A DNA stretch of 64,000 nucleotides from Nesterenkonia ebinurensis (GCF_008711175.1 NZ_VWNF01000011.1:124001-188000); one strand, 5' to 3'; shown: positions 1 to 9,446, counted from the stretch's first letter. Numbers and translations: made by a program. The notes: generated by a model not told the origin, from the sequence alone.

Positions 1-231
1 TTCCAGCGCAGCGACACTTCCAAACCGGGATCAGGTCTGGGGCTGCCGATCGTCAAAGCCATCGCCGCAGCCCATTCGGGATCCGTGCAGGTTGTCTCCC
101 AGACAGGTGCAGGAACCACCTTTAGCCTCATTCTGCCTGGTGCCGCTGCTGATGACGGGCAGCACCCGGTCCCGGCGCTGAGCGCCGATGCCCATACCCT
201 TGAGAACACCTCAGAGGAGAACCGTCCGTGA
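1..231 (+). CDS. Sensor histidine kinase, C-terminal fragment
   Basis: The window opens inside a gene read in frame 1; 76 residues and a TGA stop are visible. The fragment carries the end of a GHKL ATPase domain: a [16 protein letters not shown] stretch (G2 box, ATP lid) and [11 protein letters not shown], the usual last strand. Kinases of this type autophosphorylate on a conserved His and pass the phosphate to a partner regulator. The stop overlaps the GTG start of the next gene (GTGA, 228-231), so the two are translationally coupled and form a two-component pair. The sensor domain lies outside the window, so the stimulus is unknown. A low-complexity tail of about 30 residues follows the ATPase fold. 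Confidence 0.9.
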   Translation, partial: FQRSDTSKPGSGLGLPIVKAIAAAHSGSVQVVSQTGAGTTFSLILPGAAADDGQHPVPALSADAHTLENTSEENRP

Positions 232-887
232 CCAATATCCTGATCATCGAGGATGAGGACCGCATCGCCTCATTTGTGGAGAAAGGCCTGCGCTCAGCCG
301 GGTACGCCGCAGTCCGCGCCGCCACTGCCAGTGAGGGCTTCGAGTTCGCGCTGAACACCTCTGTGGACTTGGCCGTGCTGGACCTGGGACTGCCCGATGA
401 GGACGGGCTGCGGTTGCTTTCCCGGCTGCGAGCCAGGAAATTCGCCGCCCCCGTGATCATTCTCACCGCCCGCGACACTCCCGCCGATACGGTCAAAGGC
501 CTGGAATCCGGGGCCGATGACTATATGGCCAAGCCGTTCAGCATCGATGAGCTGCTGGCCAGGATCAGACTGCGGCTGCGCGGCGGGTCAGCCGATGAGC
601 CCACCACCCTGAGCGCCGGGCGGCTCACCCTGGACCTGCATTCACGCAAAGTGCGGGTCGGTGAGACCGAGCATGAGCTCTCCTCCAGGGAGTTCACCCT
701 GGCTGAGACCTTCATGCGCCACCCCGGGCAGGTCCTCTCCCGCGAGCAGCTGTTGGAGATGGTCTGGGGCTACAGCTTTGACCCCGGCTCTAACCTGGTG
801 GACGTCTATGTGCGCTACCTGCGGGCCAAGATCGGCGCAGAGGCCATCAAGACCATCCGTGGCGTGGGCTATCGCCTAGACGTTTAG
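228..887 (+). CDS. OmpR/PhoB-family response regulator
   Basis: A 219-residue two-domain regulator. The receiver domain (about 1-118) has the acidic pair in IIEDED, the phospho-acceptor Asp52 in VLDLGLP, the Thr of ILTARD and the Lys of MAKPFS. The C-terminal winged helix (about 128-219) has the family signatures [26 protein letters not shown] and IRGVGYRL. It binds DNA after phosphorylation, presumably by the kinase encoded just upstream. The start is GTG 228, overlapping the kinase stop by 4 bp. Targets cannot be read from the sequence. The gene ends about 70 bp before the convergent pdtaS stop. Confidence 0.93.
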   Translation: MTNILIIEDEDRIASFVEKGLRSAGYAAVRAATASEGFEFALNTSVDLAVLDLGLPDEDGLRLLSRLRARKFAAPVIILTARDTPADTVKGLESGADDYMAKPFSIDELLARIRLRLRGGSADEPTTLSAGRLTLDLHSRKVRVGETEHELSSREFTLAETFMRHPGQVLSREQLLEMVWGYSFDPGSNLVDVYVRYLRAKIGAEAIKTIRGVGYRLDV

Positions 888-904
888 CTTCAGGCGTGAA
901 TCCA

Positions 905-918
905 GGCAAGGCTTTGCC
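905..918. terminator. Short hairpin between convergent genes
   Basis: Inverted repeat GGCAA / TTGCC with a 4-nt loop lies in the 69-bp gap between the convergent response regulator (stop 887) and pdtaS (stop 957). It is weak and lacks a U-tract. It sits next to a 36-bp repeat (924-959), and together they may end transcription in both directions. Confidence 0.3.
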
Positions 919-923
919 GGCGT

Positions 924-959
924 AGAGGCGAGCCGGACCTGTGTCCGCCGTCGGGATTA
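924..959. repeat. 36-bp gene-end repeat, copy A
   Basis: This stretch matches 18451-18486 at 28 of 36 positions without gaps. Both copies lie at the 3' end of a minus-strand gene (here covering the pdtaS stop, there just past secA) and both can form a small hairpin (here CGGAC/GTCCG with a CTGT loop). One stem pair is A-T here and G-C in the other copy. The shared end CGCCGNCGGGAYTA also occurs, with one mismatch, just past lpqB (23059-23072). A mobile or terminator-like repeat family is the likely reading. Confidence 0.45.
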
Positions 960-2477
960 GGGCAGGATCGGGGCGCGGAGGATGACTCGGGTGCCAGGGC
1001 GGCCCGGATTCTCACCCTCACCGGACAGCCATTGGATGGACCCGGAGAGCTCTCCGCGGACTAGGGTCTTCACAATCTGCAGGCCCAGCCCGGGCTCCCA
1101 GTCCTGTTCCGGGAGGCCCGCCCCGTCGTCGTCCAGCTCCATCTCCAGCCGCTGGCGGCCGGCCGCGTCAGTCTGCCGGTGTGCCCTCAGCGAGACCCGC
1201 AGGCTCTCCTCGGTCGGCACTCCGGGCAGCCCGTGCTCGACCGCATTGGCCACGATCTCGGTGATCACCAAGGCCAGCGGAGTCACCATATCCGGCGGCA
1301 GCTGGCCAAAACTGCCCACCAGCTCGGTCTGTGCGCTGCGCTCGGACTGAGCCATCTCAGCGGCCAGACGCAGCTGACGGCGCATAAGCTCATCCACGTC
1401 CACACTCTCCTCCAGCCCCTGGGAGAGCGAATCGTGGACCATCGCGATGGTCTCCACCCGGCGCATGGCCCGGCGCAGTCCCGAGCGGCCCTCTTCGGAG
1501 TCCATCCGCCGCGACTGCATGCGCAGCAGTGCCGAAACAGTCTGCAGGTTGTTCTTCACCCGGTGGTGAATCTCCTTGATGGTGGCGTCTTTGCTCATCA
1601 GCTGCTTCTCGCGGCGGCGCAGTTCGGTGACGTCCCGGCAGAGCACCAAAGCGGCGAAGCGCTCGCCCCCGCGGCGCAACGGTATCGAGCGCAGGGTCAC
1701 TGCCGCTCCATGGGCCTCCAGCTCAGCCCGCATGGCCCGCCGGCCGGTGAGCATCAGCGGCTGGGACTCATCCACCGCCACCCCGGTGGCCCGCTGCAGC
1801 TCAGCCCCGATCCCAGCCAGGGACCGCCCTTCCAGGGTCTCCTGGACCCCCAGCCGCAGCAGGGCAGAGACCGCATTGGGACTGGCGAAGGTGATCTTCC
1901 CCTCAGTGTCCAGCCTCAGCAGCCCGTCACCCACCCGAGGGGCACCGGAGTAGCCGGTGAATTCCTGGGCGGTATCCGGCCAGATCCCCTCCTGCGCCAT
2001 GGCCAGCAGGTCAGCCGCACAGCGCCGGTAGGTCAGCTCCATCCGGGAGGGGGTACGCAGCGCGGCAACCGAGAAGTGCAGGGTGATCACCGCCACGGTG
2101 GCGCCCGCTCGGATCAGCGGGATGGCGGTGACCCGCATCCGGGCCGGGGAGGGCTGCCCCTGGTCGGAGGAGTTGGTCTCCACCTTATTGATCCATGCCC
2201 GCTCCACCATCCGGCGCAGATCGGCCCGGATTCTCTCACCCACCACATCGCGATGAATGAGGGTCTGGGTGGTGGAGGGCCTGGCCTGGGCCAGCGCAAT
2301 GAACGAGCCCTGCTGGGGGTCTAGCAGCCCCTGGTCGGTGTCCGGGAACCAGAGCACCAGGTCGGAGAAGGCCAGGTCGGAGAGCAGCTGCCAGTCACTG
2401 ACCAGGGCATGCAGCCATTCGGCGTCCTGCTGCCTCAGGTGCTGTGCGGCTTCCAGCCTCTCGCTGAACACGGCCAT
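957..2477 (-). CDS. pdtaS: PdtaS-type sensor histidine kinase
   Basis: A 506-residue soluble kinase close in length to mycobacterial PdtaS. It has an N-terminal GAF-like domain (about 1-150), a PAS domain (about 165-285, LLRLDTEGKITFASPNAV), a HisKA_2 dimerisation domain (EIHHRVKNNLQTVSALLRM, about 297-320, phospho-acceptor His in the HH pair) and a HATPase_c domain (LVITEIVANAVEHG near 405, DDGAGLPEQ, GLGLQIVKTL). No membrane segment is visible. In mycobacteria PdtaS phosphorylates PdtaR, an ANTAR antiterminator that controls RNA-level responses; no PdtaR gene is in view. It starts 9 bp after the NAD-glutamate dehydrogenase stop on the same strand, so the two are probably co-transcribed. Confidence 0.88.
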   Translation of the reverse strand: MAVFSERLEAAQHLRQQDAEWLHALVSDWQLLSDLAFSDLVLWFPDTDQGLLDPQQGSFIALAQARPSTTQTLIHRDVVGERIRADLRRMVERAWINKVETNSSDQGQPSPARMRVTAIPLIRAGATVAVITLHFSVAALRTPSRMELTYRRCAADLLAMAQEGIWPDTAQEFTGYSGAPRVGDGLLRLDTEGKITFASPNAVSALLRLGVQETLEGRSLAGIGAELQRATGVAVDESQPLMLTGRRAMRAELEAHGAAVTLRSIPLRRGGERFAALVLCRDVTELRRREKQLMSKDATIKEIHHRVKNNLQTVSALLRMQSRRMDSEEGRSGLRRAMRRVETIAMVHDSLSQGLEESVDVDELMRRQLRLAAEMAQSERSAQTELVGSFGQLPPDMVTPLALVITEIVANAVEHGLPGVPTEESLRVSLRAHRQTDAAGRQRLEMELDDDGAGLPEQDWEPGLGLQIVKTLVRGELSGSIQWLSGEGENPGRPGTRVILRAPILP

Positions 2478-2486
2478 CAGCTTCGG

Positions 2487-5400
2487 CTAGGCACCGATCA
2501 GCCCGCGCAGGTGGCGCAGCAGAACGGTGATGGAGGAGATGCTGTGCTCACGGTCCCGGACCTCTTCGGCCAGCCGGGCGGAGCGCTCCAGTGCGGAGGT
2601 GTTGGCCTTCTTCCAGTTCTCCAGCCGCTCGGCAGCGCTGTCCCCCTCAGTGGTGGTGAGCACCGATTCAGTGATCTCACGTAGCGCGAAGTACAACTCG
2701 TCACGCTGAGCGCCGCGGGCCAGGGCCTGCCACTTATCCTTCCGGGGCAGCCTGGTGATGTGGTCGAGCAGCTGATCGGCGTTGAACTCGGCGTAGACCG
2801 CGTAGTAGACCTCGGCCACTGTATGCGACTTGAGGCCGTGGATGCGAGCCAGAGCCGCAACATCCAGCAGGGAGAAGGATTCGAAGAGCTCGGCGTACCA
2901 GGCGGCAAGCTCTTCATCCATGCCCAGCTGGCGCACCTGCTGATGACGGGCGGAGACTCGCTCAGCGTCCGGGCCGCACAGCAGGCAGCGCAGGTTGCGG
3001 TACAGCGGGGTGATCTGCTCCTGGTAGGCGGCGATATCCGCCTCCAGCGACTCACCCTCCACTCCATTGTTCACCAGCCAGCGCACCGCCCGGTCCAGCA
3101 GCCGGCGCATATCCACATAGATCTCCGCCCAGCTGCTGGTGGGGAAGTCCACCGGCAGTTTGCGCAGCGCGGTATCGAAGTCCTCCAGCTGGAACAGCTC
3201 ACGGGCGATGATGAAGGCGCGCACTACTTGCTCCGAGGAGGCGAAGGTCTCCTCTGCGGTGCGGAAGACGAAGGTGGACCCCGCCATATTGATCACGTCA
3301 TTGGCCAGGTCATTGGCGATGATCCGGTCAGCCAGCGGGTGCCGGGGCAGCTGCTCGGCGAACCGGCTGCTGAGCTGTTCCGGGAAGTAGTCCACCAGGG
3401 TGCTGCCCAGCCATGGATCAGCCGGCAGCCTAGAGTCTGCGATCGCGCCCTTAAGGTGGATCTTGGCGTAGGCCGCCAGCACCGAGATCTCCGGTGCAGT
3501 CAGCGGCGCCACCTCCTGCTCAAGCCGGTCAAGCATGTCCTGGTCGTTGGGCAGCACCTCCAGCTGGCGGTCGAGTCCTGCGTTGTTCTCCAACCAGGTG
3601 ATCAGCCGGGCGAAGCTGGGCGACCATTCGGCCAGCCGGTGGCGTTCGGCCAGCAGCAGGACGTTCTGGTCCTCATTGGTGCCCAGCACCAGTCGGGCGA
3701 CCTCATCGGTCATCTCCTCCAGCAGCTGATTGCGGTCGGCGGCCTCCAGGTGGCCGGAATCCACCAAAGAGTCCAGCAGAATCTTGATGTTGACCTCGTG
3801 GTCGGAGCAGTCCACCCCGGCAGAGTTGTCGATAGCGTCCGTGTTCAGCAGCACCCCGTGCTGGGCGGCCTCGATCCGTCCGGCCTGGGTCAGTCCGAGG
3901 TTGCCGCCCTCGGCCACCACTTTGACCTGCAGGTCACCGCCGTTGATCCGGATGCCGTTGTTGGCCCGGTCGCCCACCTGATCGTGCGATTCATGCTCTG
4001 CTTTGACATAGGTGCCGATGCCCCCGTTGTAGAGCAGGTCAGCCGGGGCCTTCAGCAGTGCGGTGATCAGCTCGGGCGGGGTGAGCTGATCTGCGGTGAT
4101 GCCGAAGCGTTCCTGCATCTGGGGGGTGATCTCAATGCTGCGCACCTCCCGAGAGAACACTCCCCCACCCTCGGAGATCAGCTGCGGGTCATAGGCGTCC
4201 CAGCCGGACTTCTGGGCGGTGAAGAGCCTTTTCCGCTCCCGGTAGGAGGCTGCGGTATCGGGATTGGGATCGAGGAAGATATGCAGGTGGTTGAAGGCGG
4301 CCACCAGCTGGATGTGCTCGGAGAGCAGCATGCCGTTGCCGAAGACGTCTCCGCCCATATCGCCGATGCCCACTACGGTGAAGTCCTGGGACTGGGTGTC
4401 GTGGCCGAGAGTCTTGAAGTGGGACTTCACCGACTCCCAGGCTCCGCGTGCGGTGATCCCCATGGCCTTGTGGTCATAGCCCACTGATCCGCCGGAGGCG
4501 AAGGCATCGCCCAGCCAGTGGCCGTACTCTGCGCTGATCTCGTTGGCGGTGTCGGAGAAGGTGGCGGTGCCCTTATCGGCTGCCACCACCAGATAGGCGT
4601 CGTCGCCGTCATGGCACACCACCTTCTCCGGGGGCACAATGGTGATGCTCCCGTCGTCGGCGGCGTGCTGGTTGTCAGTGACGTCCAGCAGTGCGCGGAC
4701 GAAGGTCTGGTAGGCGGCACGGCCCGCCTGGAACCAGGCGTTGCGGTCAGCCCGCGGATCCGGCAGACCCTTGGGGTAGAAGGCGCCCTTGGCCCCGGAG
4801 GGCACGATCACTGAGTTTTTGACCATCTGCGCCTTGACCAGCCCCAGCACCTCGGTGCGGAAGTCCTCGGAGCGGTCGGACCAGCGCAGTCCACCGCGGG
4901 CGATCCGGTCGAAGCGCAGGTGGGAACCCTCCACCTCCGGGGAGTAGACCCAGATCTCGTGGGCCGGCCGGGGGGCGGGGGCGGCGTCGATATCCTGCGG
5001 GCGCAGCTTCAGGGCCAGCCGCTGGTGGTCCTGGTAGAGATTGGTGCGGTCGGTGGCGTCGATGAGGTTCAGGAAGGTGGAGAGCACCCGGTCGGCGTCC
5101 AGGGTCTTGACCTTCTCCAGGGCCTCGGTGGCCCGGGTGCGGCAGGCCGTCACCGCCTCAGTGCGCCCAGAGTCCAGGGCCGGGTCGAACTTGGCGGTGA
5201 AGTAAGCGATCAGAGCCCGAGCCACGTCAGGATTGGCGTCCAGCGCCTCGGCCAGGAAGTCGTAGGAGTGCGACATGCCCAGCTGGCGCATGTACTTGGC
5301 GTAGGCACGCAGTACGGTGACCCGGCGGATGTCCAGCTGCAGGTGCAGCACCAGCCTGGAGAACTCATCGGACTCCACCCGCTGGGTGAGCACCTGGTGG

Positions 5401-7295
5401 TAGGCCTCCTTGAACAGCTCGGTGGTGGCGTAGGGGTCTACCTCCTCCGGGTAGCAGACGCCCAGGTCATAGAGGTAGAAGACCGCGCCGTCGGGGGCGC
5501 TGATCGTGTAAGCGCGCTCATCCAGCAGGGCCAGGCCGAAGTCGTCGATGATCGGCAGGGTGTCGGTGAGCGTCTTGGACTCGGCGAGGTAGAGCTTCAG
5601 CCGCATATGCGCCGGATCATCCGCCGCCGGCGGGTAGAAGGAGATCCGTGGGCCGGCCTCAGGCTCGGCCTCCAGGGTCTCGAATTCGGCGGCGTCATGC
5701 AGGGCGTCGGAGACCTCGTAGACCACCCGGTACTCCGGTGGGAAAGCCTCGGCCCAGCGGGTGGAGATCCGTTCGGCGTGGGCAGTCGAGTACCGCTCGG
5801 CGGCCTCCTGGGCGATCCCCTCGCCCCAGGAGCGTACTGCCCGGCCCAGCCTGGCCTCCAGCTCAGTCACCGAGATCTGCATCGGCGCCGGCTCGGGCTT
5901 CAGACGGATCCGGAAGAATACGCGGGCGAGCACCGAGTCGGAGAGCCGCACGTTGAAGTCGATGGACTCAGCGTCAATATGGGCTAGCAGCTCTTCCTCG
6001 GCCCGCCGTCTGGTGTCGGTGTTGTACCGGTCGCGCGGCAGGTAGAGCAGGGCGGTGATGAACCGGCCGTAGTGATCTCGGCGCAGGAACAGTTTGATCC
6101 GGCGCCGCTCCTGCAGCTGCAGGATCTGCCAGGCGGCATCCTCGATCTCAGCAATGTCCATCTGCATAAGCTCATTGCGCGGATAGGTCTCCAGGATCTG
6201 CATCAGATCGGACCCGGAGTGTGAGTCGGGGCTGAACCCGGAGCGGGCCAGCAGCTGTTTGGCCCGGGAGCGCAGCAGCGGGATGGTCACGATCGACTGG
6301 GTGTAGGCCCGCTGGCTGAACAGGCCCAGGAACCGCCGTTCCCCGGTGAGGTTGAGCACGGTGCCGTCGTACTCATAGGTTTTGACCGCCACATAGTCCA
6401 TATAGGTGCGCCGGCGCACGGTGGAGCGAGCATCCGCTTTGGTGATCACCAGCGGCTTATCCGCTGCCGGTCCGGAGGCCTCAGCGGTGAGTTCGCTGGT
6501 GTGTCCAGAGCCGGGCCGCCCCTCAACATCGCAGAGCACGCCCAGCCCGGTGCCTGGAATCGGTTCCAGTCCGCCGTCAACCGCCCGATACTGCCGGTAG
6601 CCCAGGAACAGGAAGTTGCCGGAGCCCATCCATTCCAGCAGCTCGGCCGATTCGTCCCGGTCCTCCACTCCGGAGAGCTGCCGGAACTCAGTGGCAGCCC
6701 GACTGACCTGTTCCACCATCCGAGCCCGATCACGGTGGCTTGCGCGGACGTCGTCGAGCACCCGGTTCAGCCCGGTGACCAGGTTCTCGGCGGAATGTTC
6801 GTCGATGATCCGGTCCAGCTCCACGGCGATCCAGGACTCCACCTGGGTGCGGTCCTGCTCCTCGATGAAGGCCGCCACAGTGGGCAGCGCCTGGGTGTCG
6901 CCGGAGGAAAGCGACCGCCCAGAGGTGGGCACGGACTGGACTGCTTTGAGCCGGGCATCCGAGCTGCTGCGTTTGGTCAGCAGGATCGGGTGGACCACCA
7001 GGGAGATGGCATGTCCGCAGCGGGTGACCTCGCTGGTGACTGAGTCCACCAGATAGGGCATGTCATCGGTCACCACCTGCACAATGCTGCGGTGCTCCAT
7101 CTGGACCACCCGCACCGCAGGTTCAGCGCTGGTGCGGGAGTCAGCCGTGGCCACATGAGCGCTGACCCTGGCCTGGCGGGCCACAGTGTCGAGCTCTGCG
7201 AGGTCCTCCTCGGCGATATGGGCAAAGTAGGCCTTGGTCAGCGCCTGGTGCCGCTCGTCCTCGCGCCTCCAGAGTGTGCTGGGCTGCTCTGCCAT
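2487..7295 (-). CDS. gdh: NAD-specific glutamate dehydrogenase, large (180 kDa) class
   Basis: A 1602-residue protein, close to the roughly 1600-residue length of actinobacterial and proteobacterial NAD-GDHs. It catalyses oxidative deamination of glutamate to 2-oxoglutarate and ammonium in the cytoplasm. The N-terminal half carries the regulatory ACT-like segments typical of this class (TDDMPYLVDSVTSEV near 80). The catalytic core is central: RGGLRWSDRSEDFRTEVLGL near 798 (substrate-binding region), MVKNSVIVPSGAKGAF, then the nucleotide-binding GIGDMGGDVFGNGML near 975. The C-terminal helical domain contains IIANDLANDVINMAG near 1331. The start is ATG 7295, with an AAAGGAG-like ribosome site a little far upstream. 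pdtaS follows after 9 bp. In mycobacteria this enzyme is controlled by the FHA protein GarA; no such gene is visible here. Confidence 0.95.
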   Translation of the reverse strand: MAEQPSTLWRREDERHQALTKAYFAHIAEEDLAELDTVARQARVSAHVATADSRTSAEPAVRVVQMEHRSIVQVVTDDMPYLVDSVTSEVTRCGHAISLVVHPILLTKRSSSDARLKAVQSVPTSGRSLSSGDTQALPTVAAFIEEQDRTQVESWIAVELDRIIDEHSAENLVTGLNRVLDDVRASHRDRARMVEQVSRAATEFRQLSGVEDRDESAELLEWMGSGNFLFLGYRQYRAVDGGLEPIPGTGLGVLCDVEGRPGSGHTSELTAEASGPAADKPLVITKADARSTVRRRTYMDYVAVKTYEYDGTVLNLTGERRFLGLFSQRAYTQSIVTIPLLRSRAKQLLARSGFSPDSHSGSDLMQILETYPRNELMQMDIAEIEDAAWQILQLQERRRIKLFLRRDHYGRFITALLYLPRDRYNTDTRRRAEEELLAHIDAESIDFNVRLSDSVLARVFFRIRLKPEPAPMQISVTELEARLGRAVRSWGEGIAQEAAERYSTAHAERISTRWAEAFPPEYRVVYEVSDALHDAAEFETLEAEPEAGPRISFYPPAADDPAHMRLKLYLAESKTLTDTLPIIDDFGLALLDERAYTISAPDGAVFYLYDLGVCYPEEVDPYATTELFKEAYHQVLTQRVESDEFSRLVLHLQLDIRRVTVLRAYAKYMRQLGMSHSYDFLAEALDANPDVARALIAYFTAKFDPALDSGRTEAVTACRTRATEALEKVKTLDADRVLSTFLNLIDATDRTNLYQDHQRLALKLRPQDIDAAPAPRPAHEIWVYSPEVEGSHLRFDRIARGGLRWSDRSEDFRTEVLGLVKAQMVKNSVIVPSGAKGAFYPKGLPDPRADRNAWFQAGRAAYQTFVRALLDVTDNQHAADDGSITIVPPEKVVCHDGDDAYLVVAADKGTATFSDTANEISAEYGHWLGDAFASGGSVGYDHKAMGITARGAWESVKSHFKTLGHDTQSQDFTVVGIGDMGGDVFGNGMLLSEHIQLVAAFNHLHIFLDPNPDTAASYRERKRLFTAQKSGWDAYDPQLISEGGGVFSREVRSIEITPQMQERFGITADQLTPPELITALLKAPADLLYNGGIGTYVKAEHESHDQVGDRANNGIRINGGDLQVKVVAEGGNLGLTQAGRIEAAQHGVLLNTDAIDNSAGVDCSDHEVNIKILLDSLVDSGHLEAADRNQLLEEMTDEVARLVLGTNEDQNVLLLAERHRLAEWSPSFARLITWLENNAGLDRQLEVLPNDQDMLDRLEQEVAPLTAPEISVLAAYAKIHLKGAIADSRLPADPWLGSTLVDYFPEQLSSRFAEQLPRHPLADRIIANDLANDVINMAGSTFVFRTAEETFASSEQVVRAFIIARELFQLEDFDTALRKLPVDFPTSSWAEIYVDMRRLLDRAVRWLVNNGVEGESLEADIAAYQEQITPLYRNLRCLLCGPDAERVSARHQQVRQLGMDEELAAWYAELFESFSLLDVAALARIHGLKSHTVAEVYYAVYAEFNADQLLDHITRLPRKDKWQALARGAQRDELYFALREITESVLTTTEGDSAAERLENWKKANTSALERSARLAEEVRDREHSISSITVLLRHLRGLIGA

Positions 7296-7696
7296 CGCTA
7301 AGCCTGTTTTCTCCTTTGAAGATTGCCTGAAGCACTTGCCACCCTATCCTTCCAGAGCTGGCCCGTGGAAGCCTGCGGGGGCCAAACAGCAGGTCAACGG
7401 CCTCTCGGCTAGTGTCCACACCGCCGGGCACGTGTCCGCCTGCGACTCCGGGAGAGGGTACGACGCCGCCCGGGTGACCTCCTACCCGAACCGATTTATA
7501 ATAACCACGTAAACCCCCAGAAATCATATTGGTAGACTCCAACAAGTTCACTAATCGACAATGCATGCAAGGTTGAGGAAAGCACAGATAACATGCATAC
7601 CCGGACAGTTCTGGAGAACGAGGCATAGACTCTCCATAAAACATGGAACCACTAGCGGGAGACTCATAACGAGTTTTCTTCAATCCTAGAGAACAG
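7296..7696. other. Intergenic region, left edge of the AT-rich island
   Basis: 401 bp without a convincing gene between the divergent gdh and lacI-type genes. The first ~190 bp keep the GC-rich character of the chromosome. From about 7490 the composition becomes clearly AT-rich and stays so to about 14280, so this is where the catabolic island begins. Candidate -10 hexamers TAGACT lie at 7532-7537 and 7626-7631, either of which could serve the lacI-type gene. Short ATGCAT-containing inverted repeats lie near 7560-7600. I found no integrase remnant, tRNA end or direct repeat here that would mark an attachment site. Confidence 0.5.
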
Positions 7697-8692
7697 ATGG
7701 GACATATAGTGACAAGCCCCCATGTCACGATTAGAAATGTTGCGGATGTCGCGAATGTATCCACCGCAACTGTCTCGCGAGTCCTGTCCGGACTTCCCGG
7801 TGCTAGCGAAGAAACACGGCAACGAGTCCTGAAGACAGCAAGAGAACTTGGCTATCAGGGCGACCCAAACGCCACCGCACTGCGCCTACGTAAATCAAAT
7901 ACTATTGGAATCATTGTTCCAGACATAGTAAATCCATTCTTCACGGCTCTCATTCATGAATTGGAAACTTGTGCCCAACAGTCAGGAAAGGATCTATTCA
8001 TAGCCAACTCACAAAACGACGTCATAATCGAACGACAAAGAGTGCAAACCCTCGCGAACAGGAGAGTCGACGCACTACTGATAAGCCCAGTACACAGAAC
8101 TATGTCATCCTCAACCATTCAGTGGGCGCATAGTCGGATACCAGTTATCCAGATAGATAGACACGCAGGACACATCGCCCCATACGTAGGCGCCGATCAG
8201 AATTACGCCATGAATAAAGCGCTAGAGCACGTCACCGGAACGGGGTGTTCACGAGTAGCCTATATCGGGTATCCAGAATCTACATCGTCATCAAAGGAAC
8301 GCATTGACGCTTTCAACACCTACATCTCAAGACACACATCAATCTCATCCCATATCGAGACTGGACTCCCCCCCCACGCAGCACAACAGATCGCTGATTG
8401 GATAGAATTTGGGGAATGTAAAGATGCCATCATTGCCTCAAGTGATCTCCATGCGATTGCGGTAAAATTGGAACTTCAGCGTCGTGGAATCAACATTCCA
8501 TCTGATGTTGTGCTCATGTCATTTGATAATACTTCGCTTGCTGACGCAGCCAACATAACGAGCTTTCAGCAACCTATAGATCTTATCGCCAGAAAATCTA
8601 TAGAACTAGTTGAAGACAGCGATTCGACCGGCGAGGTTATATTCCTCGCCGGTCGAATCGTCATCCGCGGATCCTCACAACGTGAGAGCTAA
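7697..8692 (+). CDS. LacI-family transcriptional regulator
   Basis: A 331-residue repressor-type regulator. The N-terminal HTH reads VTIRNVADVANVSTATVSRV (about 8-28), with the hinge-helix region and LRLRKSNTIGIIVPDIVNPF marking the switch to the periplasmic-binding-protein-like effector domain (about 64-325). Such proteins bind a palindromic operator and release it on binding a sugar or sugar-acid ligand. The likely target is the divergently oriented catabolic/TRAP gene set; a perfect palindrome lies upstream of the TRAP binding protein at 14205-14224. The start is ATG 7697, and GTG 7709 is an alternative. Codon use (frequent AGA, ATA, TCA) is unlike the flanking chromosome, which supports transfer. 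The final 70 bp of the gene contain a strong hairpin. Confidence 0.9.
   Translation: MGHIVTSPHVTIRNVADVANVSTATVSRVLSGLPGASEETRQRVLKTARELGYQGDPNATALRLRKSNTIGIIVPDIVNPFFTALIHELETCAQQSGKDLFIANSQNDVIIERQRVQTLANRRVDALLISPVHRTMSSSTIQWAHSRIPVIQIDRHAGHIAPYVGADQNYAMNKALEHVTGTGCSRVAYIGYPESTSSSKERIDAFNTYISRHTSISSHIETGLPPHAAQQIADWIEFGECKDAIIASSDLHAIAVKLELQRRGINIPSDVVLMSFDNTSLADAANITSFQQPIDLIARKSIELVEDSDSTGEVIFLAGRIVIRGSSQRES
8621..8659. terminator. 16-bp perfect stem-loop inside the lacI-type gene end
   Basis: GATTCGACCGGCGAGG at 8621-8636 is followed by a 7-nt loop and its exact reverse complement at 8644-8659. The hairpin is within the coding sequence, ending 33 bp before the stop. The next gene (SDR) converges with only 2 bp between stops, so there is no room for a terminator outside the coding region. 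A terminator or mRNA-stability element working in both directions is the simplest reading. The arms are GC-rich in an AT-rich gene. Confidence 0.6.
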
Positions 8693-8694
8693 AT

Positions 8695-9414
8695 TCATCC
8701 CCAGCTAGGCTCACTCATAGGACGCATCGCGACTTCAAGGATTCGATGGCCACGCGGCCGACCCAACACAAATTCACCAACATCGGCAATATCCTCAGCT
8801 GTCATCATATTGGTGAGTTGCTCCGAGCCTTTCTCCCTTCCTCTTCCATTACCTACGGCGAACTCGGTAGCCACACCTCCTGGGCAGATGTTTGTGACAC
8901 GTATGCCATTCTCCCGCATTTCGTTGTCCAACGCCCGCATCAAACCAACCTGACCAAACTTTGATGCACTGTACACCGCCTCACCCGGAAGCCCCCGGCG
9001 ACCGGCTTCTGAAGCAATCGCAACGACATCGCCACCCTTACCATGCCGAACCATGATCGGAAGCGTAGCCTGCACTAGATTCACGGTCCCAAGAAAATTC
9101 GTCTCGATCATTTCCAGGACACGTTCACGTGGAGTCTCAAGGAAATCCGCGTAATGACCCACCCCAGCATTAGCGATCACGATATCTAGGGAGCCGAATT
9201 CCGCTGACACTTCATCCGAGAATGACTGCAAGCTTTCAAAGTCTCGAACATCAATAGCTCGCTGAATGGCACCTGGGACAACGGAATCACGCTCCCCACG
9301 GGCCAGCAAACCCAACTTGACGCCACGGTCGGCTAATCTCCGGGCAAGCGCCTGGCCGATCCCTGACGTCGCGCCCGAAATAATGGCGACCTTTCCTGAC
9401 AGATCAGTTTCCAT
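8695..9414 (-). CDS. Short-chain dehydrogenase/reductase (SDR)
   Basis: A 239-residue classical SDR. The Rossmann cofactor motif is ISGATSGIGQALARRLADRG (about 12-31), the NAG motif is NAGVGHYADF (about 81-90), and the catalytic Ser/Tyr/Lys set is present (IASEAG, then YSASKFG near 149). The enzyme should oxidise or reduce a hydroxyl/keto group with NAD(P). In this cluster the substrate is probably a hydroxy acid or keto acid linked to the two neighbouring aldolases. ATG 9414 is used. A 32-bp AT-rich spacer separates it from the aldolase upstream, so it is probably the last gene of the minus-strand catabolic operon. The exact substrate is not identifiable from sequence. Confidence 0.85.
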   Translation of the reverse strand: METDLSGKVAIISGATSGIGQALARRLADRGVKLGLLARGERDSVVPGAIQRAIDVRDFESLQSFSDEVSAEFGSLDIVIANAGVGHYADFLETPRERVLEMIETNFLGTVNLVQATLPIMVRHGKGGDVVAIASEAGRRGLPGEAVYSASKFGQVGLMRALDNEMRENGIRVTNICPGGVATEFAVGNGRGREKGSEQLTNMMTAEDIADVGEFVLGRPRGHRILEVAMRPMSEPSWG

Positions 9415-9446
9415 TTAACGCTCCTTATATATCGATAAATATTTAT

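Noticed and set aside
1179-2324. Long plus-strand open frame opposite pdtaS
   Set aside because: It is antisense to a well-supported kinase gene, His/Gly/Gln/Pro-rich as expected for a shadow frame in GC-rich DNA, with no domain.
2760-4487. 575-codon plus-strand open frame opposite gdh
   Set aside because: Antisense to conserved glutamate dehydrogenase motifs; composition typical of a shadow frame.
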